Shown: piece by piece, positions 52,257 through 60,915 of the stretch
How positions within the stretch are numbered: the first letter of the stretch is position 1
Layout of the letters: every line of letters begins with the position of its first letter
Assembly: GCA_034437555.1 (NCBI GenBank)
Contig: DAOTTQ010000029.1
Coordinates: 1 to 64,000 of the forward strand
Direction: 5' to 3'
Source: JANWYT01 sp034437555
GTDB lineage: Bacteria > Chloroflexota > Anaerolineae > Aggregatilineales > Phototrophicaceae
Length of the DNA: 64,000 nt
Program-made: the position numbers and the translations under genes
The notes under the pieces: model-generated
Database searches by the model: none
The model's input: the letters and a program-made list of their open reading frames with translations, nothing else
What the model was told of the DNA's origin: nothing

Positions 52257-52903
52257 TGAACGCATCTCAAGACATCCACGCAAATACCTCCGTTTTAAGG
52301 CGGGGAACACCGCTTGAAGAGGCAAGCGTGGCGGTAATCATGCTTCACGGGCGCGGTAGCTCACCACAGGATATTCTGTCTTTGGTAGACTATTTGCCCC
52401 GTGAAGGGGTGACGTACCTTGCACCGACGGCGACTTATGCTACATGGTATCCACAACGCTTTGTTGTGCCACGTGCCCAAAACGAACCGCACCTTAGCTC
52501 GGCGATGGGGGCGGTAGCGCGTGCTTTAGCAAGCGTAAGTGAGGCAGGAATTGCCCCCGAAAAAACGGTATTACTAGGCTTCTCACAAGGAGCGTGCTTG
52601 GCACTAGATTATGCGGCACATCACCCCAAACGCTATGGCGGCTTGGTGGGCTTAAGTGGTGGCTTAATTGGTACAGACCAAGAAATTGGTAATTATGAGG
52701 GTTCATTGGAGGGAACACCCGTGTTTTTGGGGTGTAGTGATGTGGACTTTCATATTCCTTTGGGGCGCGTGCAAGTCACCACCACCCATCTAATAGCAAT
52801 GGGCGCAAGCGTGGAAGAACGCATTTACCCCAATTTTGGGCATAGCGTGAATGAAGATGAGATAGGTGCCGTAAACGCCATGCTGATGAATTTGCTGGCT
52901 TAG
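52256..52903 (+). CDS. Carboxylesterase/phospholipase (alpha/beta-hydrolase, MhqD-like)
   Basis: The alpha/beta-hydrolase has VIMLHGRGSSPQDIL (oxyanion loop), the nucleophile Ser in VLLGFSQGACLALDYA, Asp in LGCSDVDFHIPLGRV and His in NFGHSVNEDEI. The size (215 residues) and motifs match the phospholipase/carboxylesterase group including MhqD. The ATG at 52256 overlaps the stop of the dioxygenase, so they are translated together, probably acting in series on aromatic or quinone compounds. An in-frame ATG at 52238 lies inside the dioxygenase and is not needed. Confidence 0.87.
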   Translation: MNASQDIHANTSVLRRGTPLEEASVAVIMLHGRGSSPQDILSLVDYLPREGVTYLAPTATYATWYPQRFVVPRAQNEPHLSSAMGAVARALASVSEAGIAPEKTVLLGFSQGACLALDYAAHHPKRYGGLVGLSGGLIGTDQEIGNYEGSLEGTPVFLGCSDVDFHIPLGRVQVTTTHLIAMGASVEERIYPNFGHSVNEDEIGAVNAMLMNLLA

Positions 52904-53050
52904 GGGAGATTTTGCGATACAAATGAGGGTTTTGGGTGTTTTAAGTGTAATAAGGATGTGAAACTGGGTGTGGTGCGTGTTATAAAAATCACAAACTGGT
53001 TTAGAATAAAGAAAACACTTTACAACATTCTCACTAGAAGAGATGCCCCA

Positions 53051-54061
53051 ATGACCCAACGACCTGTTTACTCTATCGTTGCGCCCGTTTACAACGAAGA
53101 GGAAATTTTGCCCGAATTTTATAGGCGTGTGCGTGATGTAATGATAAGCACAGGCGAGGCATGGGAAGTTATCATAGTAAACGATGGTAGCCGTGATAAC
53201 TCCCTGTCTATTATGGAAAAAATTGCCAGTGAAGATGCCAATGTACGCATTGTGAACTTTGCGCGTAACTTTGGGCATCAGGTAGCAGTCACCGCAGGTA
53301 TTGACCATGCGACTGGCGAAGCGATTGTTCTTATTGATACCGACTTACAAGACCCCCCTGAAGTCATTCTTGACCTGATTCAAGAGTGGAAAAATGGCTT
53401 TGACGTGGTGTATGCCATCCGTACAGAACGCGAAGGCGAAAGCTGGTTTAAGCTGATGACGGCAAAAGCGTTTTATCGGCTTATTTATCGCATTACAGAC
53501 GTAAACATCCCCCTAGATACGGGTGACTTTAGACTTATGGATGCTAAAGTCGCAGATGTGCTTCGCTATATGCGTGAACATAACCGCTTTATACGAGGGA
53601 TGACCAGTTGGGCGGGATTTAAGCAAACGGGTGTAGGATATATTCGTAAGCCTCGTATGGCAGGTGAAACAAAGTACCCTCTGCGTAAGATGATTGGGTT
53701 TGCGGCGGATGCTATTACTAGCTTTTCGTACTTTCCGTTACAGCTTATGGCGTATGCAAGCTTGCTTTTGGCGGTTTTGGCTACCCTAACAGTGATTGTG
53801 ATTTCTGCGCTTAGGATTACGATGGGCGAGGAATTTTTTGGTGGGCAAGCCACCACCATTGTGTTATTGTTGTTAGTGGCATCGTTCCAGATGTTTTTCT
53901 TGTTTGTGATTGGGCAGTATGTGGCGCGGATTTATGATGAAACGCGAGACCGTCCGCTTTATGTAGTGGCTTCACGGCAAGGCTTAAACGATGATAGTGT
54001 ATTGCCCCCTGTTATGAGCAACCGTCAGAAAACACAGAAAGAAGTGGATAATGAGCGATAA
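53051..54061 (+). CDS. GT2 glycosyltransferase with C-terminal membrane helices (GtrB/DPM1-like)
   Basis: A GT2 catalytic domain has SIVAPVYNEEEILPEF, VNDGSRDNSLSIM, RNFGHQVAVTAGID and the metal site DTDLQDPPE. It ends with two membrane helices (LMAYASLLLAVLATLTVIVI and LLVASFQMFFLFVIGQYVA). The family loads glucose or another sugar onto undecaprenyl phosphate, facing the cytoplasm. The conserved FRLMDAKVADVLRYM and HNRFIRGM are present. The ATG at 53051 is chosen because MTQRPVYSIV begins the fold; upstream codons are unrelated. Its last 11 bases overlap the next gene. Confidence 0.9.
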   Translation: MTQRPVYSIVAPVYNEEEILPEFYRRVRDVMISTGEAWEVIIVNDGSRDNSLSIMEKIASEDANVRIVNFARNFGHQVAVTAGIDHATGEAIVLIDTDLQDPPEVILDLIQEWKNGFDVVYAIRTEREGESWFKLMTAKAFYRLIYRITDVNIPLDTGDFRLMDAKVADVLRYMREHNRFIRGMTSWAGFKQTGVGYIRKPRMAGETKYPLRKMIGFAADAITSFSYFPLQLMAYASLLLAVLATLTVIVISALRITMGEEFFGGQATTIVLLLLVASFQMFFLFVIGQYVARIYDETRDRPLYVVASRQGLNDDSVLPPVMSNRQKTQKEVDNER

Positions 54062-54269
54062 TCTTCAAGAGCGCATTGCACACTACAATGACCTTGTGCG
54101 CCAGTATGAGCAATCAGAGAATGAGATAAAGTTGTTTCTGGGCACAGATGGCAAAACAGACGAGCTTCGTGCTGACAAGTTACAAAAATATCGTGAACTA
54201 GCGAACAGGCGCGATGACCTATTTAGTGAAATTCGTGCCATAGAGCAAGAACTTTTTCTGGACGAATAA
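54051..54269 (+). CDS. 72-residue coiled-coil protein
   Basis: The whole protein is charged and helical: HYNDLVRQYEQSENEIK and ELANRRDDLFSEIRAIEQEL show heptad spacing. It has no signal peptide or membrane helix. The start overlaps the GT2 gene by 11 bases, and the stop is three bases before the next gene, so it is an operon member. No family is recognised. A coupling or scaffold role for the membrane sugar transferase is possible but unsupported. Confidence 0.65.
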   Translation: MSDNLQERIAHYNDLVRQYEQSENEIKLFLGTDGKTDELRADKLQKYRELANRRDDLFSEIRAIEQELFLDE

Positions 54270-54272
54270 GGC

Positions 54273-54758
54273 GTGTATCCTGAAGACCGCGTACTGGTGG
54301 GGGTGGTGAATCGCCAGCAAGACCTGCGTATTTTGCTAGAGCAGGGCTGGTATCGTATTCCTTACGTGCGGATGATGGATGGCGTTTTAACCGAGTATGT
54401 GGCGTTTTTCTGCCAACCCAAAGGGGCAAATGCGCGTGGCATTTACTACTATGCGCGGTTAAAGGGTGTGGAGTTGGTACGCCGTGTGGACTTACTCCCT
54501 GATGAGGCGCATCATTCACGGGCAGAAGCCATTTACTATAAGTGCCAATTTAGCCAGATATACCCACGAACCCCCGCCATCCTAAACACACAACGGCGGG
54601 CGTTTGCGTTTATTTACACCACATGGGATAGGTTTGAAGAAGCCAGCGTCATTGGCGACCTTTATACTAAAAACCAATACTACGTTAGCCGCGTGTACTA
54701 TGCGTTACCACACCCGCTTAACCAATCTACAGCGTTTAGACCCTATCGTCTACGCTAG
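54273..54758 (+). CDS. Conserved protein of unknown function (YRIP family)
   Basis: GTG 54273 is the start, three bases after the previous stop. The sequence has DRVLVGVVNRQQDLRILLEQ, WYRIPYVRMM, YVAFFCQPKGANARGIYYY, the basic/aromatic HHSRAEAIYYKCQF and AFAFIYTTWDRFEEASVIGDLY. I have the impression that close relatives occur widely in Anaerolineae as hypothetical proteins. Arrangement of strands suggests a small alpha/beta fold; no catalytic motif is clear. It lies at the end of the GT2 operon. Confidence 0.6.
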   Translation: MYPEDRVLVGVVNRQQDLRILLEQGWYRIPYVRMMDGVLTEYVAFFCQPKGANARGIYYYARLKGVELVRRVDLLPDEAHHSRAEAIYYKCQFSQIYPRTPAILNTQRRAFAFIYTTWDRFEEASVIGDLYTKNQYYVSRVYYALPHPLNQSTAFRPYRLR

Positions 54759-54831
54759 AAATGAATACAATCGGCATTACGAAAGCTAATAAAACTTAAA
54801 AAATGTCTTGTCCTATACAGGAGTAAATTCG

Positions 54832-55503
54832 ATGTCGGATAGTGGGCTAGTGCAAACGATTGCTGTTTTGGGTGGCACAGGTAAAGAGGGTTCTGCGCTG
54901 GCAATGCGCTGGGCATTAAATGGGTATCGCGTGATGATTGGCTCTAGAAGTGCCGAAAAAGCAGAAGCCGCCGCGATGGAAATGAACGCGCAATTGGGTG
55001 GTGATTATTTGCGTGGCGTATCTAACGAAGAAGCGGCTAGTTCCGCCAGTATTGTGGTGCTTAGTGTGCCTTATGATGCCCATAAAAGCACATTGGAAAG
55101 CATTAAGGCACACCTTGACGGCAAGGTTTTGGTGGATTTGACCGTTCCGCTTGCACCCCCCGAAGTGACCAAAGTAAACGTGCCTGTGGGTAAATCGGCG
55201 TGTTTAGAAGCGCAAGCCTTTTTGGGAGGGGGTGTAAAAGTGGTAGCTGCGTTCCAAAATGTCAGCGCGGTAAAACTTAAAGACCCTAATAACGTGGTGG
55301 ATTGCGATGTGCTGGTGTGCGCGGATGACGAAGGCGCAAAAAATGATGCGATGGAATTGGTAAAAGCAGCAGGCTTGCGCCCCATTGATGCCGGTAGCCT
55401 ACAAAATGCCGTTGCAGTAGAAGCTCTTACACCCGTTTTGCTGTATATCAACAAAAAATATAAGGTAAAGGGTGCGGGGATTCGCATTACGGGCGTGGAA
55501 TAA
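54832..55503 (+). CDS. npdG: NADPH-dependent F420 reductase (F420H2:NADP oxidoreductase)
   Basis: The enzyme moves hydride between NADP and coenzyme F420. Rossmann start: TIAVLGGTGKEGSALAMRWA; NADP-phosphate binding follows in GYRVMIGSRSAEKAEAAA; then VLSVPYDAHKSTLESIK, VLVDLTVPLAPPEV, VKVVAAFQNVSAVKL and DAGSLQNAVAVEALTPVL. The order and length fit archaeal and actinobacterial Fno/NpdG. ATG 54832 follows AGGAG. It opens the F420 operon, with cofE 12 bases downstream, so cells both make the cofactor and reduce it with NADPH. Confidence 0.93.
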   Translation: MSDSGLVQTIAVLGGTGKEGSALAMRWALNGYRVMIGSRSAEKAEAAAMEMNAQLGGDYLRGVSNEEAASSASIVVLSVPYDAHKSTLESIKAHLDGKVLVDLTVPLAPPEVTKVNVPVGKSACLEAQAFLGGGVKVVAAFQNVSAVKLKDPNNVVDCDVLVCADDEGAKNDAMELVKAAGLRPIDAGSLQNAVAVEALTPVLLYINKKYKVKGAGIRITGVE

Positions 55504-55515
55504 GGACGTTCTAGC

Positions 55516-56280
55516 GTGCATATTCCATCTTTTACGGCGATCGCCCTACCTAATATCCCTCTCGTTCAGCCCAATGATGACCTCGTTGGGCTAATTTTAG
55601 CGTCCCTGCAAGGCGCGAATATGACGCTACAAGCAGGCGACGTGCTGGTGGTATCTTCTAAAATTGTCTCTAAATCGGAGGGACGTATTATTAACCTTGA
55701 AGATGTGACCCCTAGTGAACGCGCCTATGAACTAGCACAAGTAACGGGCAAAGACCCGCGTGTTGTAGAACTGGTGCTTTCTGAAAGTGTGTTGGTGTCA
55801 CGGGTGGCAAAGCAAGTCTTGGTGGTACAGCATCGTTTGGGGTTTGTGTCGGCTAATGCGGGCATTGACCAATCTAATCTAGAAAACAGCCAAGACCGAG
55901 TGCTATTGCTTCCTGAAAATCCTGATGCTTCTGCACAAACAATGCGTGATGCGCTTCATGCCCAAACAGGGCAGGATGTGGCAATTGTCATCAGTGACAC
56001 ACACGGTCGCCCGTTTCGCTTTGGCAATGTGGGCGTTGCCATTGGTGTAGCGGGCATGGTGGCACTAACTGATTTAAGAGGAAGGTCGGATTTGTACGGA
56101 CGCGCCCTGCAAATTACGCAACAGGGCTATGCCGACCTTGTGGCATCGGCGGCACATTTGCTGTGTGGTGAGGCAGATGAGGGGCAACCTGTCATCATGG
56201 TGCGTGGGCTAGAGTATCCACACGGAGAGGGCAAAGCCAGCGACCTTAACCGACCCTCACAGCAGGATTTGTATCGGTAA
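55516..56280 (+). CDS. cofE: Coenzyme F420-0:L-glutamate ligase
   Basis: CofE adds glutamates to F420-0 using GTP. Motifs: ALPNIPLVQPNDDLVGLI, GDVLVVSSKIVSKSEGRII, the metal/GTP regions RLGFVSANAGIDQSN and VISDTHGRPFRFGNVGVAIG, and GRSDLYGRALQ. Length 254 fits the stand-alone enzyme, without the FbiB C-terminal extension. Start GTG 55516. The following gene encodes the nitroreductase fold that is fused to CofE in mycobacterial FbiB, six bases away. Confidence 0.95.
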   Translation: MHIPSFTAIALPNIPLVQPNDDLVGLILASLQGANMTLQAGDVLVVSSKIVSKSEGRIINLEDVTPSERAYELAQVTGKDPRVVELVLSESVLVSRVAKQVLVVQHRLGFVSANAGIDQSNLENSQDRVLLLPENPDASAQTMRDALHAQTGQDVAIVISDTHGRPFRFGNVGVAIGVAGMVALTDLRGRSDLYGRALQITQQGYADLVASAAHLLCGEADEGQPVIMVRGLEYPHGEGKASDLNRPSQQDLYR

Positions 56281-56286
56281 ACCCTC

Positions 56287-56886
56287 ATGAGCCACCTGCT
56301 AGCCTTGATAAAATCGCGGCGGTCTTTACGCCGATATAACCCCGACCCTGTGGCTCGTGACGTGATAGAGCGCGTTTTAGAGGCGGGAATATGGTCGCCT
56401 TCGGCACATAATCGCCAACCGTGGCGGTTTGTGGTGGTAGAAAGTGCAACACAACGTCAGCATCTTGCGTTACAAATGGGAACGCGATTACGCGCAGATT
56501 TAACGGCGGATGGCGTACCGCAAGCGGTGATTGATGCAGATGTGGCGCGGTCTTATGAACGTTTGACGCATGCGCCTGTGCTGATTGTGCTGTGTTTATC
56601 TATGCATGATATGGACGTTTATAGCGATGCGAAGCGCAACCAAGATGAATATTTGATGGCGGTGCAAAGCGTGGCAATGGCGGGACAAAATATGCTGTTG
56701 GTGGCGCATGATGAGGGTTTGGGGGCATGCTGGATGTGTGCGCCGTTGTTTTGTGCGGATGTGGTGCGTGATGCGCTTGATTTGCCAGAAGACTGGCAAG
56801 CACAAGGCTTGATAGTGATGGGGTATGCGTCTCAACAACGCGATAAAACCCGTGAACCATTAGAAACGAGGGTGTTGTGGCGATAG
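56287..56886 (+). CDS. FMN-dependent nitroreductase-family protein, FbiB C-terminal-like (probable dehydro-F420-0 reductase)
   Basis: It has the nitroreductase fold: IKSRRSLRRYNPDPVARDVI (FMN phosphate-binding Arg), AGIWSPSAHNRQPWRFVVV, SVAMAGQNMLLVAHDEGLG and ACWMCAPLFCADVV, the last being characteristic of FbiB C-terminal domains. In actinobacteria that domain reduces dehydro-F420-0 after CofD uses phosphoenolpyruvate-derived substrate. Here it is a separate gene directly between cofE and cofD, so the same step is inferred. It overlaps cofD by 10 bases. Confidence 0.82.
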   Translation: MSHLLALIKSRRSLRRYNPDPVARDVIERVLEAGIWSPSAHNRQPWRFVVVESATQRQHLALQMGTRLRADLTADGVPQAVIDADVARSYERLTHAPVLIVLCLSMHDMDVYSDAKRNQDEYLMAVQSVAMAGQNMLLVAHDEGLGACWMCAPLFCADVVRDALDLPEDWQAQGLIVMGYASQQRDKTREPLETRVLWR

Positions 56887-57827
56887 GAGAACTGCGCGTT
56901 GTGGTGTTTGTGGGCGGTGTGGGCGGTGCAAAGCTGGCACTGGGCTTAATGCACATTTTGCCCCCCCAACACTTAACCATCGTGGCGAACACAGGGGATG
57001 ATATGTGGCACTACGGGCTTCGTATTTGCCCTGATATAGACACGCTACTGTATACTCTTTCTGGGCGTGTAGACCCCGTAAATGGATGGGGCTTGCAGGG
57101 CGATAGCACCACCACACTAGACGCACTTAAAAACTTGGGCGATGAGGCGTGGTTTCGGCTGGGCGATAAAGACCTTGCTACTCACCTTGTTCGTACGGCA
57201 AAACTGCGTGAAGGCGCAACCCTAACACAAGTGACCGCAAATTTAGCACATGCAATGGGCATTAAAGTGCGAGTGTTGCCTATGAGTAATACGTTTGTAG
57301 AAACCAAAGTAACCACGCTAGAACACGGCACATTGGGCTTTCAGACGTATTTTGTAAAGCATCGTTGGCAACCCACAGTTACACAATTGCACTATGAAGG
57401 GGCAATAGATGCACACATTACACCCGAAGTCAGTGAAGCCCTCTCGCAAGCCGACGTTATTCTGTTTGCGCCGTCAAATCCTATGCTGTCCATACAGCCG
57501 ATTTTGAGTGTACAGGGCATGACAGACACTGTTACAGCGTGCGCTGTTCCGCGTGTGGCAGTGTCGCCGATTGTGGGAGGGCAAGCTATTAAGGGCCCCG
57601 CTGCAAAACTTATGGGTGAATTGGGCTTGGAGGTGTCGCCATCGGCGGTGGCGCGTTTTTACAAGAACATAATTAATGGGTTTGTGTATGATGTGCGTGA
57701 CACACTTGATAATTTGGGGACGCTACACACCCAAGCCTTTGATACAATGATGCACACCACTGACGACAAAAAACGGCTTGCCCAAGACATTTTGCAGTGG
57801 GTGATGACGTGGGAGAAACAATCATGA
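56877..57827 (+). CDS. cofD: 2-phospho-L-lactate (or PEP) transferase CofD/FbiA
   Basis: CofD transfers the phospholactyl or enolpyruvyl moiety from its GDP-activated form to FO. Motifs: FVGGVGGAKLALGLMHIL, IVANTGDDMWHYGLRICPD and DTLLYTLSGRVDP, GWGLQGDSTTTLDAL, LGDKDLATHLVRT, VLFAPSN-type ILFAPSNPMLSIQPIL, and VSPIVGGQAIKGPAAKLM. Start GTG 56877 lies inside the end of the nitroreductase gene. The stop shares ATGA with cofC. The adjacent dehydro-F420 reductase suggests PEP-derived substrate, as in mycobacteria. Confidence 0.95.
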   Translation: MAIGELRVVVFVGGVGGAKLALGLMHILPPQHLTIVANTGDDMWHYGLRICPDIDTLLYTLSGRVDPVNGWGLQGDSTTTLDALKNLGDEAWFRLGDKDLATHLVRTAKLREGATLTQVTANLAHAMGIKVRVLPMSNTFVETKVTTLEHGTLGFQTYFVKHRWQPTVTQLHYEGAIDAHITPEVSEALSQADVILFAPSNPMLSIQPILSVQGMTDTVTACAVPRVAVSPIVGGQAIKGPAAKLMGELGLEVSPSAVARFYKNIINGFVYDVRDTLDNLGTLHTQAFDTMMHTTDDKKRLAQDILQWVMTWEKQS

Positions 57828-58480
57828 GTGTTTGGGTTATTGTGCCTGTAAAACCGCTTAAACGGGCTAAAAGTCGTCTGTCGTCTGCACTTTCTGCGGA
57901 ACAACGCTTTGAATTTGCCGAAGCGATGTATCGGCAAGTGCTTTCTGTGGTGTTGCAAGCGCAAAGTGTGGCGGGCGTCTTGGTAATTAGCCGCGACACA
58001 AAAGCACTGTCGATTGCCCGTGATATGGGCGTAAAGACCATCCAAGAGAGTAGCCCAAGTGACCTTAACCCCGCACTGCATCGCGCTACACAAATGGCGA
58101 AGCTGTGGCGTGCCGATGCAACCCTTATTTTGCCCGTAGATTTGCCCTTTTTAACGGTGAATGATGTTGATCAAATGGTGGGCATGGGGCGTGGTGAAGA
58201 CCCTTGTATTGTGATTGCTACAGACCGCGAAAAAGATGGCACAAACGCCATGCTCATTCGCCCCCCCGACTTGATTGGCTTTCAATATGGTGACGGCAGC
58301 TTTATTAGGCATGTGTCGGCTGCCCGCGAGCAAAAAGCTAAAGTGTATATCTACGCTTCGGACACCATTTCACTGGATATTGATGTGGTTGCCGACCTAA
58401 ACACCTATAATGAGATAGTGCTTAGTGGGCAGTACGGGCAATCACTTGCGCCATTTTTGCCAAAGTTATCGGCAAACTAA
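57824..58480 (+). CDS. cofC: Phosphoenolpyruvate/2-phospholactate guanylyltransferase CofC
   Basis: CofC (FbiD) makes the GDP-linked three-carbon donor for CofD. The nucleotidyltransferase fold shows WVIVPVKPLKRAKSRLSSAL (GTP loop), VLVISRDTKALSIARDMG, LILPVDLPFLTVNDVDQM (metal Asp), DGTNAMLIRPPDLIGFQYG and the terminal DIDVVADLNTYN. ATG 57824 overlaps the cofD stop. The end overlaps the next gene as TAATG. All steps after FO are thus in one operon; FO synthase is elsewhere. Confidence 0.94.
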   Translation: MSVWVIVPVKPLKRAKSRLSSALSAEQRFEFAEAMYRQVLSVVLQAQSVAGVLVISRDTKALSIARDMGVKTIQESSPSDLNPALHRATQMAKLWRADATLILPVDLPFLTVNDVDQMVGMGRGEDPCIVIATDREKDGTNAMLIRPPDLIGFQYGDGSFIRHVSAAREQKAKVYIYASDTISLDIDVVADLNTYNEIVLSGQYGQSLAPFLPKLSAN

Positions 58481-60915
58481 TGGGTATGAGCGTGTCAAAG
58501 AGACTGATCATTGTGAGCTTTCTGTTGGTCGCCCTTGCCAGTGTTTTGGTATATGCCAGCGTGGGGCAACGCGCCACAGACGGCACACGCTTGATGCCTC
58601 TTGACGACGCTTATATTCACTTTCAATACGCTAAACAATTGGCGCAAGGACAGCCTTATGCCTATAACACGGGGCAAGCCCCAACATCGGGGGCGACCAG
58701 CCTGCTTTATCCGTATCTGTTGGCAATGGGGTATGGCTTAGGGTTTATCGATCTTTCGGTAGGCTTGTGGGCAATGTTGCTGGGGGGTATCAGCCTGTTT
58801 TGGGCAATGTGGGCGTGTTTTCGGTTGGGGCAATGGCTAGGCTTGCCCGATGCGATGGCTTGGTGGACAGCACTGGTCTTTGGGCTGTGTGGTAGTATTG
58901 CGTGGCACGCGATGAGTGGCATGGAAACCATGCTGATGATGCTTGCGATATTGTGGGTGGGGGTGGGCGTTCTTACAAAAGATGTAAGGACGGTTGCATT
59001 TTGGGGAGTGATGCTGACGGTCATTCGCCCCGAAGGGGGCATTGTTTCGGCGATTGGTGTTTTTGTGCTTCTTGTGGGTTTCTGGCGTGATGGGGTGCTA
59101 TGGCAACGGCGTATGCTCCTATTGGGCTTGCCTTTGCTGGCACTGGGCGCGCAACCCCTCCTTAATGCCCTTATCACGGGGTCTTGGGTAGCGACAGGCA
59201 ACCAAAGCAAGTCTATTTTAGCCAGTGTTGGGCAACCCTTTTTAAGCCTTGTTGCGCGTATCCTAGAAAACTTTGGGCGCATGTGGTGGGAATTGCTGAC
59301 GGGCTTTGGGCAAGAAAGCGCGTATCTGCCCCCCTTTGCCTTAGGTATTGTGATTGTGGGGCTAGTTGTGTCATGGCGCAAGCACGCGGCTTTTGTGGTG
59401 TGGGCTATTTTAAGTTTGCTGGCAATCACGGGCGCAGTAAGCACGCTAGACAATGCCTTCTGGCACTTTAAGCGTTATCAAATGCCCATTGTGAGCCTGT
59501 TCTTTCCGTTGGCGGGCGTTGGGTTTTGGTGGGCGTGGCAGACGTTGCCCAAGCTACGCATTGGCGTACTGGCTTTAGCAAGTGGCGCAAGCGTATTTTG
59601 CCTATTTATTGGTGTCCAGTTTTTGAACCTTTACGCCGAAAACGTGCGCTATGTGTATGAGCAACCCTATCAAATGGCAAATTGGCTTCGTGAAAACGCG
59701 CCTCCTGATGCGCTAATAGCGGTGCATGACGTGGGCTTGATGCGTTATTGGGGTGAGCGTAACACGCTGGATATGGTGGGCTTAACAACCGATGGCGCGT
59801 CGGTGTATTGGCGAAATGGGGTGGGGAGCGTGGCAGAGTTTTTGCTACAGCACCAACCCGACTATATTGCTTCTTATGGGCGTGGGCATGGCTATGGACT
59901 CATTTACTTAGAGAACACGCGCCTCATGAACGCGCCACTGGCTGAATTTGTCGTTGAAAATTGGAACAGACAAATCAACGTTGCGTTGGCGGGCGAAAGA
60001 CAAATTATTTCACAACCTGATTGGGAGGCTATACGCCCATCCTTTCCTATGGCGGGTGTGGTGGATGTGGTCAATGTGGCGGATGTCGTCAGCGAAACCG
60101 CACATAATTACGCATGGCGCGGTATGCCACAGGGCTTTGTGACAGAAGTTTATGACTATCCTACTGATGGATGTCTATTTGATTGCTATGGGCTAGAAGC
60201 GGGCAGGCGCATTAAAGACCAAGAGACATTTACCCTAAGAGGCGCAGAAGAAGGCAAAGAGGCGATTTTATACGCACAAGTCCACGCGCAAACAGGGGGT
60301 GAACTTGTGTTTAGTGTAGATGGTACGCCATTGGCAACGCGCACACTGATTTATGGCGGTGGTCGATGGTACACGGTGCAAGTAAGCCTGCCTGCGTATG
60401 TGGTAAAGCCCGAAATGCAGGTGCTTGTAAACCCCGCGATTGATAACAACGGCGATTATATGCCGTATCGTTATGTGCTGTGGCAAAGTGATTCACCCGC
60501 CAATGCACAACCAAGCGTTTTTGAAGCAAGTTATCTGGATGGACTTGTGGGCTTGGTGGGCTACACATTACAAGAAGAAAATGACGCGCTCACGCTCAAT
60601 TTACAGTGGCACACCCTCCGCCAAGAAGCGGGTGATTATCGCTTTTTTGTGCATCTATACGGCGATATTAGCCAGCCTCCTGTGGCACAACATGATGATT
60701 ATCCGCTGAATGGCAACGCGCCTATCGGTAATTGGTTGTTGGGGGATGTCTACGATACAATTACTATGAACGTGCAAGACCTTCCTAGTGGGCGTTACAC
60801 GCTGGCGATTGGGTTTTATAACCCATATACCCTAGAACGACTGATGCCTAGAAGTCGCTTGTATGAAGTGCGTGATGGCAGGCTATTCTTACAAGAGGTG
60901 GAGATAGGGCGATGA
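58480..60915 (+). CDS. GT-C-type membrane glycosyltransferase with C-terminal beta domain
   Basis: About 11 membrane helices fill residues 10-390. The first loop has RLMPLDDAYIHFQYAKQLAQ, in which the Asp-Asp is the GT-C catalytic position, followed by GATSLLYPYLLAMGYG. Such enzymes use polyprenyl-phosphate sugars. After residue 400 come extracytoplasmic segments (YVYEQPYQMANWLRENAP, IAVHDVGLMRYWG) common in this family and a C-terminal beta-sandwich (about 680-811). It overlaps cofC (TAATG) and XdhC (ATGA), so it is in the F420 operon, an odd partner for cofactor genes. The acceptor is unknown. Confidence 0.8.
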   Translation: MGMSVSKRLIIVSFLLVALASVLVYASVGQRATDGTRLMPLDDAYIHFQYAKQLAQGQPYAYNTGQAPTSGATSLLYPYLLAMGYGLGFIDLSVGLWAMLLGGISLFWAMWACFRLGQWLGLPDAMAWWTALVFGLCGSIAWHAMSGMETMLMMLAILWVGVGVLTKDVRTVAFWGVMLTVIRPEGGIVSAIGVFVLLVGFWRDGVLWQRRMLLLGLPLLALGAQPLLNALITGSWVATGNQSKSILASVGQPFLSLVARILENFGRMWWELLTGFGQESAYLPPFALGIVIVGLVVSWRKHAAFVVWAILSLLAITGAVSTLDNAFWHFKRYQMPIVSLFFPLAGVGFWWAWQTLPKLRIGVLALASGASVFCLFIGVQFLNLYAENVRYVYEQPYQMANWLRENAPPDALIAVHDVGLMRYWGERNTLDMVGLTTDGASVYWRNGVGSVAEFLLQHQPDYIASYGRGHGYGLIYLENTRLMNAPLAEFVVENWNRQINVALAGERQIISQPDWEAIRPSFPMAGVVDVVNVADVVSETAHNYAWRGMPQGFVTEVYDYPTDGCLFDCYGLEAGRRIKDQETFTLRGAEEGKEAILYAQVHAQTGGELVFSVDGTPLATRTLIYGGGRWYTVQVSLPAYVVKPEMQVLVNPAIDNNGDYMPYRYVLWQSDSPANAQPSVFEASYLDGLVGLVGYTLQEENDALTLNLQWHTLRQEAGDYRFFVHLYGDISQPPVAQHDDYPLNGNAPIGNWLLGDVYDTITMNVQDLPSGRYTLAIGFYNPYTLERLMPRSRLYEVRDGRLFLQEVEIGR

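Noticed and set aside
58707..59453. Open frame of 248 codons on the minus strand
   Set aside because: It is antisense to the membrane region of the GT-C gene, and its composition reflects reverse-complemented hydrophobic codons.
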